This document shows positions 32,003-40,166 of a DNA stretch of 53,653 nucleotides, one piece after another. Under the pieces are notes generated by a model. That model had not been told where the DNA came from. It was given only the letters and a program-made list of their open reading frames with translations, and made no database searches. Source of the DNA: a virus. The stretch is taken from IMG/VR virus record IMGVR_UViG_3300009503_000040, positions 1 through 53,653 of that record; one strand, given 5' to 3'. Made by a program: the position numbers and the translations under genes. Each line of letters starts with the position of its first letter. Within the stretch, counting starts at the first letter, position 1.

Positions 32003-34108
32003 TCAATTATTTTGTGAAATCATTCCTATGGGAGTGGATTTATTAAAATTGCCAAGCGGATTAAATCCTTTGGCGGTATTTTTAATATTTTGTGCCTTTT
32101 CAAGATTGATTAACTTTTTTGTTTTCAAATCTTCTTTCTTTTCTTCAATCCCTAATTTAGCGGCTATCATTTGTAATTGCTGCATAATCTGTACTAACTG
32201 CATCTGTCCTAAATTTGGCTCTTCTAATTTTTTCCATTTGCCTATTATTTTTTGTGCATTAGGAAAGCCGCCCATTTCTACAATCTCTTCAAGTAATAAT
32301 TCAGCTTTCTTTGGATTAATGTTTATTGTTGCTTCAAACAAATCAATAAGTTTTGCATACTCAATTTCTTTCGCATTTGAACTGTAAGGCGTATTAGATA
32401 TTTCAATATCATATTCTCCAATAGTTAAATCATTTTTAACTTTCTCAATTATCTTCCCTTCATTAGCATCGTATTCATATTGAGATTGATTAACAATAAT
32501 TTCATAAGGTTCTTTTCCCGAAGTGATTCTGTATATCCGTTGTGTGGTTACATAATGCTGAATAAAATTAACAGCTAATTCGCAAACTGCTTTTGCTGAA
32601 TTATCTACATTATTAAATATGTAACTGAAACTTCTTGTCTGCTGTTGTTCTTTAGCAATAAAATGTCTTCCCGATTTTACATCTGAACTTTTCTGCCCTC
32701 TGATTTCATCATCAGCATTGCTTATTACTTTCATTAATTGCTGTGTTTCAATTGGGTCTCGTATTAAATCAGGGCTTATTGTCTGTCCTTCTTCTGGTTT
32801 TATTGCATTTAAATAACCTGCTCGAACTCTTCTGTATGGCGCAATTCTTTCACTTGTCCAATCTTCTTCAAAACCATCAATAGCATTTTCATCTACTATC
32901 CAGCCTTTGTTTACATATCTTGCAAGCAGCTCAAGCTTAAGACTTTGTGCCTTGTTAAAATGTGCTTGAGGGTCCTTTAAATCATCAATTATACTTTGTG
33001 CTTTTAATGGGTCTGAGTGGTAATCGTAACAATACTGAGGGATATATACATAATATTTACTATTGAATGGATATGGTTGTTCATTAACTTTTATATTAAA
33101 TGTTGGAATTACTGTTGTTAAATATCTTCTGTTCTCAAGTTCAATTCTCGGTTCTCCGTTTATTTGATATTGTTCTTTTATTAATTGAATTTTCTCATTG
33201 TCAAACTTAAATCCATTTTCTTCTTTAGTAATTTCTGTTATATCATAAGTTCTTTCTGTCTGTGTATCATAAATTATTAATCTTCTCTCTGTTCTTTGCT
33301 CATGCAATTCTAATATATCAAATTTCCCTGTTGCCGGGTCCCACCATTGCAAATAGTTCTTAAATAAATTATCATTTGTTGTGCTGAAACCAGTAGCTGT
33401 TTCATATACTGCAGAGAACAATGCTTTTAATTTTTTGCTTATCCACTTTTTCTTTTTGTCTTCATCTTTTTCAAAAAATGCAGAAGCTTCTTTTAATATT
33501 TCATCTTGAAGCTCAGTATCATTTAATGCATATATATTTAATATCTCTTCAATTGTCATTGAATGCTTTCTAAATAGATAACTTGCTTTGCTCCATAAAG
33601 GGTCAGCATAATTTGGTTCAAACATTATCTCTCTCGGGTCTATCGATTCAACAAACAATTCTCCAAGCGGGTCATTATCATATTTCCAGCCAACATGATA
33701 TACGCCAAACTTTGCTACTATAGAATCCAGAAATACTTTAGTTCTATGATAATCAAAATTGGTATTACGCAGATAATGTAACATAACTTCTGTTACAACC
33801 TGTGCTAATTCATTATCTCCTTCACCTTTTGGTTTTGCAATCATTTGTTTCCTGTTCTGAAGTTCTATCGCAATTATCACATTTAATATTGTTCTGATAA
33901 GATTATAACTGTTTGCAGGTCTTCTCTCTTCTTTCAATTTCTCTTTTACTTCTTTTTCCCACTGCAATTCTCCAACTGTAAAATCATAATTCTTTGTCAT
34001 CTCTGCATGTAAAGGTTCAAATTGAGAAGACAAATTATTATACATCCTCATCATATCATATACAGTATCATCATCCCGTATTTTAAAATTTCTTTTAACA
34101 TTAAACAT
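32003..34108 (-). CDS. Portal protein, P22-like
   Basis: A 701-residue protein, close in size to the P22 portal (725 residues). Seen are the N-terminal MYNNLSSQFEPLHAEMTKNYDF, the RPANSYNLIRTILNVIIAIELQNR segment, ESIDPREIMFEPNYADPLWSKASYLFRK typical of the wing, and the stem/crown region with GYLNAIKPEEGQTISPDLI and SNADDEIRGQKSSDVKSGRHFIAKEQQQTRS. It forms the dodecameric ring at one vertex through which DNA enters and leaves. It follows the terminase with a 3-base gap. Confidence 0.9.
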   Translation of the reverse strand: MFNVKRNFKIRDDDTVYDMMRMYNNLSSQFEPLHAEMTKNYDFTVGELQWEKEVKEKLKEERRPANSYNLIRTILNVIIAIELQNRKQMIAKPKGEGDNELAQVVTEVMLHYLRNTNFDYHRTKVFLDSIVAKFGVYHVGWKYDNDPLGELFVESIDPREIMFEPNYADPLWSKASYLFRKHSMTIEEILNIYALNDTELQDEILKEASAFFEKDEDKKKKWISKKLKALFSAVYETATGFSTTNDNLFKNYLQWWDPATGKFDILELHEQRTERRLIIYDTQTERTYDITEITKEENGFKFDNEKIQLIKEQYQINGEPRIELENRRYLTTVIPTFNIKVNEQPYPFNSKYYVYIPQYCYDYHSDPLKAQSIIDDLKDPQAHFNKAQSLKLELLARYVNKGWIVDENAIDGFEEDWTSERIAPYRRVRAGYLNAIKPEEGQTISPDLIRDPIETQQLMKVISNADDEIRGQKSSDVKSGRHFIAKEQQQTRSFSYIFNNVDNSAKAVCELAVNFIQHYVTTQRIYRITSGKEPYEIIVNQSQYEYDANEGKIIEKVKNDLTIGEYDIEISNTPYSSNAKEIEYAKLIDLFEATININPKKAELLLEEIVEMGGFPNAQKIIGKWKKLEEPNLGQMQLVQIMQQLQMIAAKLGIEEKKEDLKTKKLINLEKAQNIKNTAKGFNPLGNFNKSTPIGMISQNN

Positions 34109-34111
34109 TTA

Positions 34112-35599
34112 TTATACTCCCATAAAACCTATTTGAACTTTTTTCATTCTTTCTTTCCGCATTTCTATTAACCATTTCGGTTCATTATCGGTATTCTTTT
34201 GTCTTGGCTGAGCCAATTGCATAAACATATATTTCATAGCATCATAAGCATGATCATTTTGTCCGTCTGCTATATCTTCAGAATCTTTATCATCTGTAAT
34301 TAAACTTGGCAATGTTTCTATCAAATGCCTGCATCTTTCATAAATTTTTAATTTTGGCTGTTTAATTATTGTTTTTGTGTATATGTCATATTTATAATCA
34401 AGTGCATTGTAAATTGCTTCATTGCATGCTTTTCTGTAACTCATATTATTTAATCCGCTTGCATTTTTAGATACTTTAATCAGCTTAATCCCTGCTCTCA
34501 AATAATAAGCCGCAGGAAATTCCTGCCCTGCCATATCAAATGCATCTGGATTCCACATGTTCGTATCAGCTGCAATTGTAATATTTTCAAGACCTCTTTC
34601 TTTCAAAAATTTTTTTGTCTCACTTACTTTTTTCTCTCTCGTTTCTTTTTCATGATAAAGTTCATCAAAAATAATTACATTGCCATTATAATCTTTTGCA
34701 CCAAGTATTAAAACTGTAATATTGCCATAATCTAATCCGCCAAGTATATTCATTCCCTTAATCTGTTTATAATCAAGATAATCTTTCTGCCTGATAATAT
34801 GTATATCAGGATTCCAGTTATCAAAAAATTGCCCTTCAAAAATATCCCAGTTCCCATACAAGTATTTTTGCTGTTCTTTATATGGCAACTGTTTTAATCT
34901 GTTTAAAACTTCGGGATCTCTTTCTAAAAGAATTTTATTATCATAAACTGTTGCTGGAATAAAATGTATCCGTTTCGGATTATAATCTGGATATAATTCT
35001 GAACTTGCAGTTTTTGCAACAAAATAATTTCTTACTTCAGTATGTGCTTTGCCTCCTGGATTTGTTGCTGCTGCAAAAAATGGTATAAAATCTTTTCTGC
35101 TTGCTTCTAATCTTAATCTTAAATTATAACTTAATTCAAATGGAATTGTTGTTAATTCGTCAATTAATATTACATCATAATTAGCAGACAAATATTGAGA
35201 TAAATCTGCACTTGAACTGCCGTATCCAAATTCAAGTATGCTGTCATTGTAATATTTGAATATATGCTTCTGCTGATTGTATTGTCCAACTTCAACAGGC
35301 AAATCGAAAGGAATTAATCTTAAATGTGTTCGCTCTAATTCTGGGAAAGAAGATCTCAATAACAATACTTTAATCCCTGCATACTGCAGGCAGTTTCTGT
35401 GTGCTTCCCACCTCAATGCAAAAGATTTCCCGCCCTTGCTTGCACCTCCATACAAAAATTCACGGTATCCATTTTCTTCTCTGTTCAATATAGCATTATG
35501 AAATTCTTTTTGTTTTGGTTGTGGAGCATAATAAACCTTGCCGTTTATTTCTATATTTTCAAATAGCAGCATTATTATTAAACTGATTATCTTTATCAT
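34112..35599 (-). CDS. terL: Terminase large subunit
   Basis: A 495-residue packaging motor. Walker A-like GGASKGGKS (about residue 52), Walker B DVILIDELTT, then the RNase H-like nuclease domain with GGLDYGN (first Asp), IAADTNMWNP (second) and DGQNDHAYDAMKY (third). It cuts concatemeric DNA and drives it into the prohead through the portal. Its ATG overlaps the stop of the small subunit as ATGA. Confidence 0.95.
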   Translation of the reverse strand: MIKIISLIIMLLFENIEINGKVYYAPQPKQKEFHNAILNREENGYREFLYGGASKGGKSFALRWEAHRNCLQYAGIKVLLLRSSFPELERTHLRLIPFDLPVEVGQYNQQKHIFKYYNDSILEFGYGSSSADLSQYLSANYDVILIDELTTIPFELSYNLRLRLEASRKDFIPFFAAATNPGGKAHTEVRNYFVAKTASSELYPDYNPKRIHFIPATVYDNKILLERDPEVLNRLKQLPYKEQQKYLYGNWDIFEGQFFDNWNPDIHIIRQKDYLDYKQIKGMNILGGLDYGNITVLILGAKDYNGNVIIFDELYHEKETREKKVSETKKFLKERGLENITIAADTNMWNPDAFDMAGQEFPAAYYLRAGIKLIKVSKNASGLNNMSYRKACNEAIYNALDYKYDIYTKTIIKQPKLKIYERCRHLIETLPSLITDDKDSEDIADGQNDHAYDAMKYMFMQLAQPRQKNTDNEPKWLIEMRKERMKKVQIGFMGV

Positions 35600-36024
35600 T
35601 CTTTTTTATAATTAATTACTACATTTACTTTATGATTAATATCTTGCTCACTCTTATCTCTCCATTTATCAGGCTGTCTGTTCTTTAACCAAAATATCAT
35701 CGAAGTTGGGTCCGGAGGAACATGTCTAATAATAGGTGTCTTAATTATTTTCCCCTGATATAATTTAATATCAACATCAAGATAACTGTAACCTGTGGCT
35801 CGTTGATACAATGAAATTTCTACATTCTTATCACACAATATCTTCCCTTTTTTTAGGGACTCAAAAAACAAAGGATATTGTTTTTTATAATTATTTAAAG
35901 TTTGTTCAGTAATATTTAATAGTTTTGCAATTTGTTTGTCTGTCAATCCCTTTTCAGCAGCCTTTTGAATTGTGTCTAAATCGTAATTCATTACATCAAT
36001 TTTTTTCTTTCGTCCCATGTTCAT
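35596..36024 (-). CDS. terS: Terminase small subunit
   Basis: A 142-residue DNA-binding protein. The N-terminal helix-turn-helix (AAEKGLTDKQIAKLLNITEQTLNNY) is followed by the family signature RATGYSY.DVDIKLYQGKI, HVPPDPTSMIFWLKNRQPDKWRDK. It recognises the phage DNA for packaging. The start may be the ATG at 36024 or the one two codons later (MGRKKK). It is preceded by the repeated promoter-like box at 36066-36082. Confidence 0.9.
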   Translation of the reverse strand: MNMGRKKKIDVMNYDLDTIQKAAEKGLTDKQIAKLLNITEQTLNNYKKQYPLFFESLKKGKILCDKNVEISLYQRATGYSYLDVDIKLYQGKIIKTPIIRHVPPDPTSMIFWLKNRQPDKWRDKSEQDINHKVNVVINYKKE

Positions 36025-36065
36025 TTTTATTTTTTATGCAATTCTCTTAATATAAGAATACTAAA

Positions 36066-36082
36066 TCAAGTTACTTTTTTTT
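36066..36082 (-). promoter_or_regulatory. 17-bp repeated promoter-like box (copy 2)
   Basis: Identical 17 bp to 31283-31299, about 42 bp upstream of terS on the minus strand, followed by TTTAGTATTCTTATATT. It probably marks the late promoter for terminase, portal and head genes. Confidence 0.5.
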
Positions 36083-36141
36083 GAAATTGTTCTTTTTTTT
36101 TCTTTGCAAATAAAACTGAATTTTATTACCTGTTCCTTTTG

Positions 36142-36417
36142 TCAATATTCCTTCGGAAGAAGATGGGAAAAATCTATTTTTTTTCTGCGATACTTGTAAT
36201 ATAAAATCTTTTTTATTGCCTGGACCGATATATTATATTTATCTGCAAGTCTTTGAATGTATTGTGACTTGTTTCTCTTTCCTCGAATTAATTCAAAATA
36301 TTCATTTCGAATAAAAAAGTTCCTCAATGCAATAGTGTCAATTAAATCTAAGTCATACAATATTTTGAATTCAGGTGACTTGATAATTTTTTTTATTTCT
36401 TTTGTCTCTTTTTCCAA
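36142..36417 (-). CDS. Small helix-turn-helix protein
   Basis: About 91 residues, starting at TTG since no in-frame ATG precedes it. A C-terminal helix-turn-helix (SQYIQRLADKYNISVQAIKKILYYKY) suggests DNA binding. It is the last gene before the putative late promoter and terS, so it may be a late-gene activator; this is inference from position. Truncated copies of the palindromic element lie at both ends (near 36411-36427 and 36147-36158), the latter giving the C-terminal LLPKEY. Confidence 0.6.
   Translation of the reverse strand: MEKETKEIKKIIKSPEFKILYDLDLIDTIALRNFFIRNEYFELIRGKRNKSQYIQRLADKYNISVQAIKKILYYKYRRKKIDFSHLLPKEY
36147..36158 (-). repeat. Truncated palindromic element
   Basis: Only ATTCCTTCGGAA remains, forming the last codons of the small helix-turn-helix gene. 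Confidence 0.5.
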
Positions 36418-36430
36418 TGGATTCCCATTT

Positions 36431-36937
36431 TCATTTATTATTAGTATTCCATTTTTTTAATTTATATTTAACTGCCTCTTCCTTCTTTACATATTTTGGT
36501 TCACCCTTTATATTTATCAGTTCATATTCATTGGCAATAGGGTCATAACTTGCACCATAATAATATGAATCTTTGTATTTTTCCATTAATTCTTTCCCTG
36601 TATATGTTTTTATTTTTTTATCATAAGAAATAAAATCAGCAATAGAAGGCAGCTTATCGTATCCTCTGTAATTGTCAATTACATAATTAACAGCATCAAG
36701 CATTCTCTCGTCGTTAAAACCGTTTGCTTTGAATCGCTCTTTCAGCAACTTTATCATTTGAGGCTCCATCTTAGGAAATGCTGTTAATATTTTTTCTGTT
36801 GCTTCTATTATTGCCTTTTCACTTAAACCGCAGCCTTGATAAATCGAAATCTCATCGCTTGAGGTCTGGGTCGTTTGCAATGTCTTCTGAAATTCTTCTG
36901 AGTTTATTTTCTGTAATGTATTTTGAATAGACTCCAT
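36431..36937 (-). CDS. Putative replication-associated (helicase loader-like) protein
   Basis: About 168 residues from MESIQNTLQKINSEE, chosen for the GGAGT site just upstream; an in-frame ATG at 36994 is possible. Helical region: LSEKAIIEATEKILTAFPKMEPQMIKLLKERF, seen in parts, then MLDAVNYVIDNYRGYDKLPSIADFISYDKKI. Helical proteins of this sort after a replication initiator are often helicase loaders; no specific family was confirmed. It overlaps the upstream gene by 86 bp. Confidence 0.6.
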   Translation of the reverse strand: MESIQNTLQKINSEEFQKTLQTTQTSSDEISIYQGCGLSEKAIIEATEKILTAFPKMEPQMIKLLKERFKANGFNDERMLDAVNYVIDNYRGYDKLPSIADFISYDKKIKTYTGKELMEKYKDSYYYGASYDPIANEYELINIKGEPKYVKKEEAVKYKLKKWNTNNK

Positions 36938-37790
36938 TTCTATACTCCGTTTCTTTTTCCCTGATATTTCCATTTTCATCAAGAGCTTTTTCAAGCGTCT
37001 TGAAATTTCTGAAATTCCTCAGTTTTGCTTCTTTCATTATCGCTAAAGTCTTTTCATCACCGAATCTGCATATTAAATTCTCAATGAATTCTCTTTCGGG
37101 AAGTGTAGGATTTCTGCCATAACTCTTGATTAATATTTCTGTTGCAGGGTCTTTGTTGTTTGGATATCCCTCATGAGGAAGAAGAGGAAAAAATTCTTTT
37201 TCTGAACTTTGCACAAATTTTTGTTCAACTTTTTCCCTTTGAGAGGGAATTTCTTTTCCTTTACTTTCCTTTACTTTACTTTCCTTTAATTTAGTTTTAT
37301 TTACTTTACTTTCCTTTACTTTACTTTGTGGGTTTTCGTCTGTAGAAACTTCCTCAAAATCCTTGCCTGCGGGGTTTTCGTCTGTAGAAACCTCAATGGG
37401 TTGTGGTTTTGGTCTGTGGAAACTCGGTTTTTTTGGTACCTCTGCCCGTCTGTTTTTATAAACATCGGCGATTCTGTCAACAAAATTCTGGCACCAAATT
37501 ACCTTATTATTTTCCCATAATTCACTGTCAATTGCTTTTAATTTTGATAACAAATTTAATATTTCATTACAGGAATTGTCGTCTAAATTTGTTTTTGCCT
37601 GTAGAAATTCCCAGTTACCTGGATTTCTACAGTCAAAAAAGTGACCTTCTGTTGAACCTAATAATTCAAGTAGTTTAAACCAAAAAGCATATCCATTATT
37701 TCCAAATTTTTTTTCCAGAATGTAGATTGTGGTCTTGTGGCTGCAATCATGTGGGAAATAATCTACCGTTGCTTTCTTAGGTCTGCTCAT
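36852..37790 (-). CDS. Replication initiator-like protein with DUF4373 (Lin1244/1753-like) N-terminal domain
   Basis: A 312-residue protein. Residues 1-110 match the Lin1244/Lin1753 N-terminal winged-helix type: YFPHDCSHKTTIYILEKKFGNNGYAFWFKLLELLG, seen in parts, and LDDNSCNEILNLLSKLKAID. The middle is a low-complexity Lys/Ser/Glu-rich linker coded by DNA repeats. The C-terminal domain (PTLPEREFIENLICRFGDEKTLAIMKEA) resembles DnaD-type or replisome-organiser tails. Such proteins start phage replication by binding the origin, which may lie in or near this gene. The linker length is likely variable between relatives. Confidence 0.75.
   Translation of the reverse strand: MSRPKKATVDYFPHDCSHKTTIYILEKKFGNNGYAFWFKLLELLGSTEGHFFDCRNPGNWEFLQAKTNLDDNSCNEILNLLSKLKAIDSELWENNKVIWCQNFVDRIADVYKNRRAEVPKKPSFHRPKPQPIEVSTDENPAGKDFEEVSTDENPQSKVKESKVNKTKLKESKVKESKGKEIPSQREKVEQKFVQSSEKEFFPLLPHEGYPNNKDPATEILIKSYGRNPTLPEREFIENLICRFGDEKTLAIMKEAKLRNFRNFKTLEKALDENGNIREKETEYRNGVYSKYITENKLRRISEDIANDPDLKR
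37256..37327 (-). repeat. Tandem TTTACTTTCC-type microsatellite in coding DNA
   Basis: Repeated units of TTACTTT/CCTTTAC over about 70 bp, translated as repeated KESKVK/NKTK units in the linker of the replication protein. Similar iterated sequences sometimes form origins, but this may be only a slippage-prone linker. Confidence 0.75.
37330..37391 (-). repeat. 20-bp direct repeat in the replication gene
   Basis: GGGTTTTCGTCTGTAGAAAC occurs at 37330-37349 and again at 37372-37391, with a weaker third copy near 37411. It encodes duplicated VSTDENP units. It is possibly an iteron-like site of the replication origin. Confidence 0.65.
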
Positions 37791-38368
37791 TTTATTACCG
37801 TTATTTTAATTTCTGGATGTATTATTTTAAAGATACTTTCAAATAATCTGAATTTTAATTTCCATAATTCCATTTGAACACCCTTAATTTCTACATATTC
37901 AAGTGTCCCGTCTTTATGTGTTAACACAAAATCAATGTAATAATTACATATATGAGTAAATGATTTTCCTTCTTCTTTTAATTTTAACATTGGCATATCA
38001 GTCAATACAGCTTTATTATTCTCTTCAATAACATTTATCTCAATTTTTGATTGTCTTTCCCATTCTTTAATTTCACCTGATAATTTCAATAAATCGAGTT
38101 CCTCAGCATATTTAGCTTCCCAACCGCTGTGATATTTTACACCATTATACACTGTCTTTCTATGTTTATTAAGACGTGGTTTTTTCTTAAATATTTTTTT
38201 ATAATTTTCTGCACTTATTTCTTCGGGTAATTCATCTGGACTTCTATAAAAATTAATTTTCTGGGAATCTATTCCTTTGAGACCAGAACAATGTCTGTTT
38301 TTCTGGGTATCCATTCCTTTGGAATTTATCAGATTTTTATGACCATATTTTATTTTTTCTTCATACAT
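37787..38368 (-). CDS. DUF1064-like phage nuclease (PD-(D/E)XK / T7 endonuclease I-like)
   Basis: About 193 residues from MYEEKIKYGHKN, preceded by GGAG. The core is YNGVKYHSGWEAKYAEELDLLKLSGEIKEWERQ, seen in parts, then YYIDFVLTHKDGTLEYVEIKG and WKLKFRLFESIF. The E...D...ExK pattern (GWEAKYA, IDFVL, VEIKG) is that of DUF1064 proteins, related to Holliday-junction or T7 endo I-type nucleases. It probably processes branched phage DNA before packaging. Two palindromic elements are translated near the N-terminus (SKGMDTQ, KGIDSQ). Confidence 0.8.
   Translation of the reverse strand: MYEEKIKYGHKNLINSKGMDTQKNRHCSGLKGIDSQKINFYRSPDELPEEISAENYKKIFKKKPRLNKHRKTVYNGVKYHSGWEAKYAEELDLLKLSGEIKEWERQSKIEINVIEENNKAVLTDMPMLKLKEEGKSFTHICNYYIDFVLTHKDGTLEYVEIKGVQMELWKLKFRLFESIFKIIHPEIKITVIK
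38263..38282 (-). repeat. Palindromic element, KGIDSQ frame
   Basis: Diverged at one end. Read as LKGIDSQ in the DUF1064-like nuclease, 22 bp from a second copy. Confidence 0.75.
38305..38324 (-). repeat. Palindromic element, SKGMDTQ frame
   Basis: GGTATCC variant, read as SKGMDTQ near the N-terminus of the DUF1064-like nuclease. Confidence 0.8.
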
Positions 38369-38384
38369 GTAATTATTATCTCCA

Positions 38385-38768
38385 TTAAACAACCGAAAAA
38401 ATATCATCAGTTTGGTCAACTTTATTTTTATAAACGAATTTAATTCTCATTTCATCAATAAATTTTATCCTTTGATATACTTCATCAATTTTACTTTTTA
38501 AATAATTTATTCCTTTTAAATAACCTTCTTCACTTTTAGGAATATAATAACCGTCATTGCAACTGCATATAACAAATTCCTTATAAACTTTTTGGTCTTC
38601 TATTATTTCGTTTATTAAATAAGCTAATCTTCTTTGAAAATCTCTTAACGATTCGTTCGGACCGGCATATTCATCATAAAAATATTTAGCAGATAACGGC
38701 TTATTTTCATTAGAATAAGTCTTCAAATGATAAAGTATATTTGTTTTTGTTAGATTATTTTTGTTCAT
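38385..38768 (-). CDS. Hypothetical protein, possible winged-helix
   Basis: A 127-residue protein. The N-terminal part (TKTNILYHLKTYSNENKPLSAKYFYDEY, then SLRDFQRRLAYLINEII) looks like a winged-helix/HTH used for DNA binding; the later GYYIPKSEEGYLKGINYLKSKIDEV is helical. No family is confirmed. It overlaps the end of the methyltransferase gene by 14 bp and is probably co-translated with it. Confidence 0.6.
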   Translation of the reverse strand: MNKNNLTKTNILYHLKTYSNENKPLSAKYFYDEYAGPNESLRDFQRRLAYLINEIIEDQKVYKEFVICSCNDGYYIPKSEEGYLKGINYLKSKIDEVYQRIKFIDEMRIKFVYKNKVDQTDDIFSVV

Positions 38769-39777
38769 AATTCATTTCCATTTCGCTTTGACGGGACAAT
38801 TTGTCTAATCTCATATTAGCTATTATTATATAATCTTGATTTAATTCAATCCCTACATAATTTCTATTTAATTTTTTCGCCATTAGTGCGGTAGTGCCGC
38901 TTCCCATGAACGGGTCCAGAATTATACCTCCTTCTGGACAACTTGCTAAAATTGGAATCTCTAAAAGTGATGATGGATAAGCAGCAAAATGGTCAACATT
39001 AATATTAAATTCTTTAGAAAACGAATGAGGTTCATAATTTATTTGCCATACCATAGGAATATTTTTCATTAATTTTGGGGATTCATTATATTGTTTTTGC
39101 ATATCCTGTTCCGAAGGAATGTATTCCCAAAAGAATAGATTCCCAGAAGAATAATCTATAGTTTTAATTGGAATGCAGACATTATTTAAATTAAAATAAT
39201 ACCGTTTATTCTTCGTGAAATGGTATAGATATTCATAACTGAGAATAAATCTATCTTTAGCAGAACAAGGAATTACTGTTCCTATTGTAGTTTTTTCCTT
39301 TTTAATCAATATTTGTTTAGCCCAAATTATTTTTTGTCTCAATATCCATCGTTGCTCATCTATCATTTTTATTGCTAATCTTTCAGGTTTAAGTAATAGA
39401 GATTTAGCAGGATAATTTTTAATTCTTGCTCTGCCAGAATAAATATTTTTCGATAGTTTATGCTTGCCAGGATTATTGCCATGACAAAATCTTTTATCTG
39501 CTCTGCCGCTGCTCGCATAAACATCACCCATATTAATCCATAATGAACCGTCTTTTTTGAGAACTCTTTTTAATTTGTTTGTTATCAATAATAATTTATT
39601 AAGATATTCTTCAAAAGAATTTTCCAATCCTATCTGTCCAGTTACATTATAATTTCTCATACTCCAGTAAGGCGGTGAAGTAATAATCATATCAATTGAC
39701 TCTTGAGGAATTTTATTTAATTCTTCAATAGTATCACCGCAGATAATTGTGTTTATTATGTTTTCTATTTTATACAT
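38755..39777 (-). CDS. Orphan DNA methyltransferase (beta-class, SPPY type)
   Basis: A 340-residue N6-adenine or N4-cytosine methyltransferase using S-adenosylmethionine. Catalytic motif IV is TSPPYW (residues 33-38) at the N-terminus, and motif I DPFMGSGTT (about 291) is near the C-terminus: the beta-class order. The target-recognition region lies between. No restriction enzyme is beside it, so it is probably an orphan that protects phage DNA or marks it for control. The palindromic element is inserted as FFWEYIPSEQD at about residues 215-225, within the region after the recognition domain; whether activity survives is unknown. Confidence 0.85.
   Translation of the reverse strand: MYKIENIINTIICGDTIEELNKIPQESIDMIITSPPYWSMRNYNVTGQIGLENSFEEYLNKLLLITNKLKRVLKKDGSLWINMGDVYASSGRADKRFCHGNNPGKHKLSKNIYSGRARIKNYPAKSLLLKPERLAIKMIDEQRWILRQKIIWAKQILIKKEKTTIGTVIPCSAKDRFILSYEYLYHFTKNKRYYFNLNNVCIPIKTIDYSSGNLFFWEYIPSEQDMQKQYNESPKLMKNIPMVWQINYEPHSFSKEFNINVDHFAAYPSSLLEIPILASCPEGGIILDPFMGSGTTALMAKKLNRNYVGIELNQDYIIIANMRLDKLSRQSEMEMNYEQK
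39109..39145 (-). repeat. Palindromic element and partial second copy inside the methyltransferase
   Basis: A 20-bp copy (39109-39128) plus a decayed unit (39128-39145, AAAAGAATAGATTCCC). Translated as GNLFFWEYIPSEQ. Confidence 0.75.
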
Positions 39778-39780
39778 TAA

Positions 39781-40155
39781 CTATTTGTTATCTCCTCCAA
39801 AATCGTAGGTATCATCATCATCTTCATAATCATATTTTGCTTCGAATTGTTTTCTCCAATTTTCATCTTGATATTGTTTGAGTATTGCCAATTCTCTTAC
39901 CGTTCTTTCTTCCTCAGGTTTAGCCAATATTCTCTGAACATCTTCTTCAAATCTCTTTATTTCAATAGCACTTCTTTCTCTTTTAGCAGCCATTTCTTTT
40001 GCAATTTTGTATTGTCTAACAGCTTCATCTGCCAATCTTTGGACATCTTTTCTCATTTCGTTGATTTCTTTATCAGTTATGTCTGCGTCGGTTGACTTAC
40101 AAATTTCAAAATGACAATAGTCATACGACAACATAATTTTTACTGATGCTCCCAT
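39781..40155 (-). CDS. Hypothetical coiled-coil protein
   Basis: A 124-residue charged helical protein (MRKDVQRLADEAVRQYKIAKEMAAKRER, in part, and FEEDVQRILAKPEEERTVRELAILKQ) with a very acidic C-terminus (YDYEDDDDTYDFGG). No family is recognised. It lies 3 bp upstream of the methyltransferase in the replication-recombination operon. Confidence 0.6.
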   Translation of the reverse strand: MGASVKIMLSYDYCHFEICKSTDADITDKEINEMRKDVQRLADEAVRQYKIAKEMAAKRERSAIEIKRFEEDVQRILAKPEEERTVRELAILKQYQDENWRKQFEAKYDYEDDDDTYDFGGDNK

Positions 40156-40166
40156 TTTAGTCCTCC

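Noticed and set aside
37256-37327. Phase-variation tract
   Set aside because: The repeats are imperfect and the gene is in frame; without population data there is no sign of length switching.
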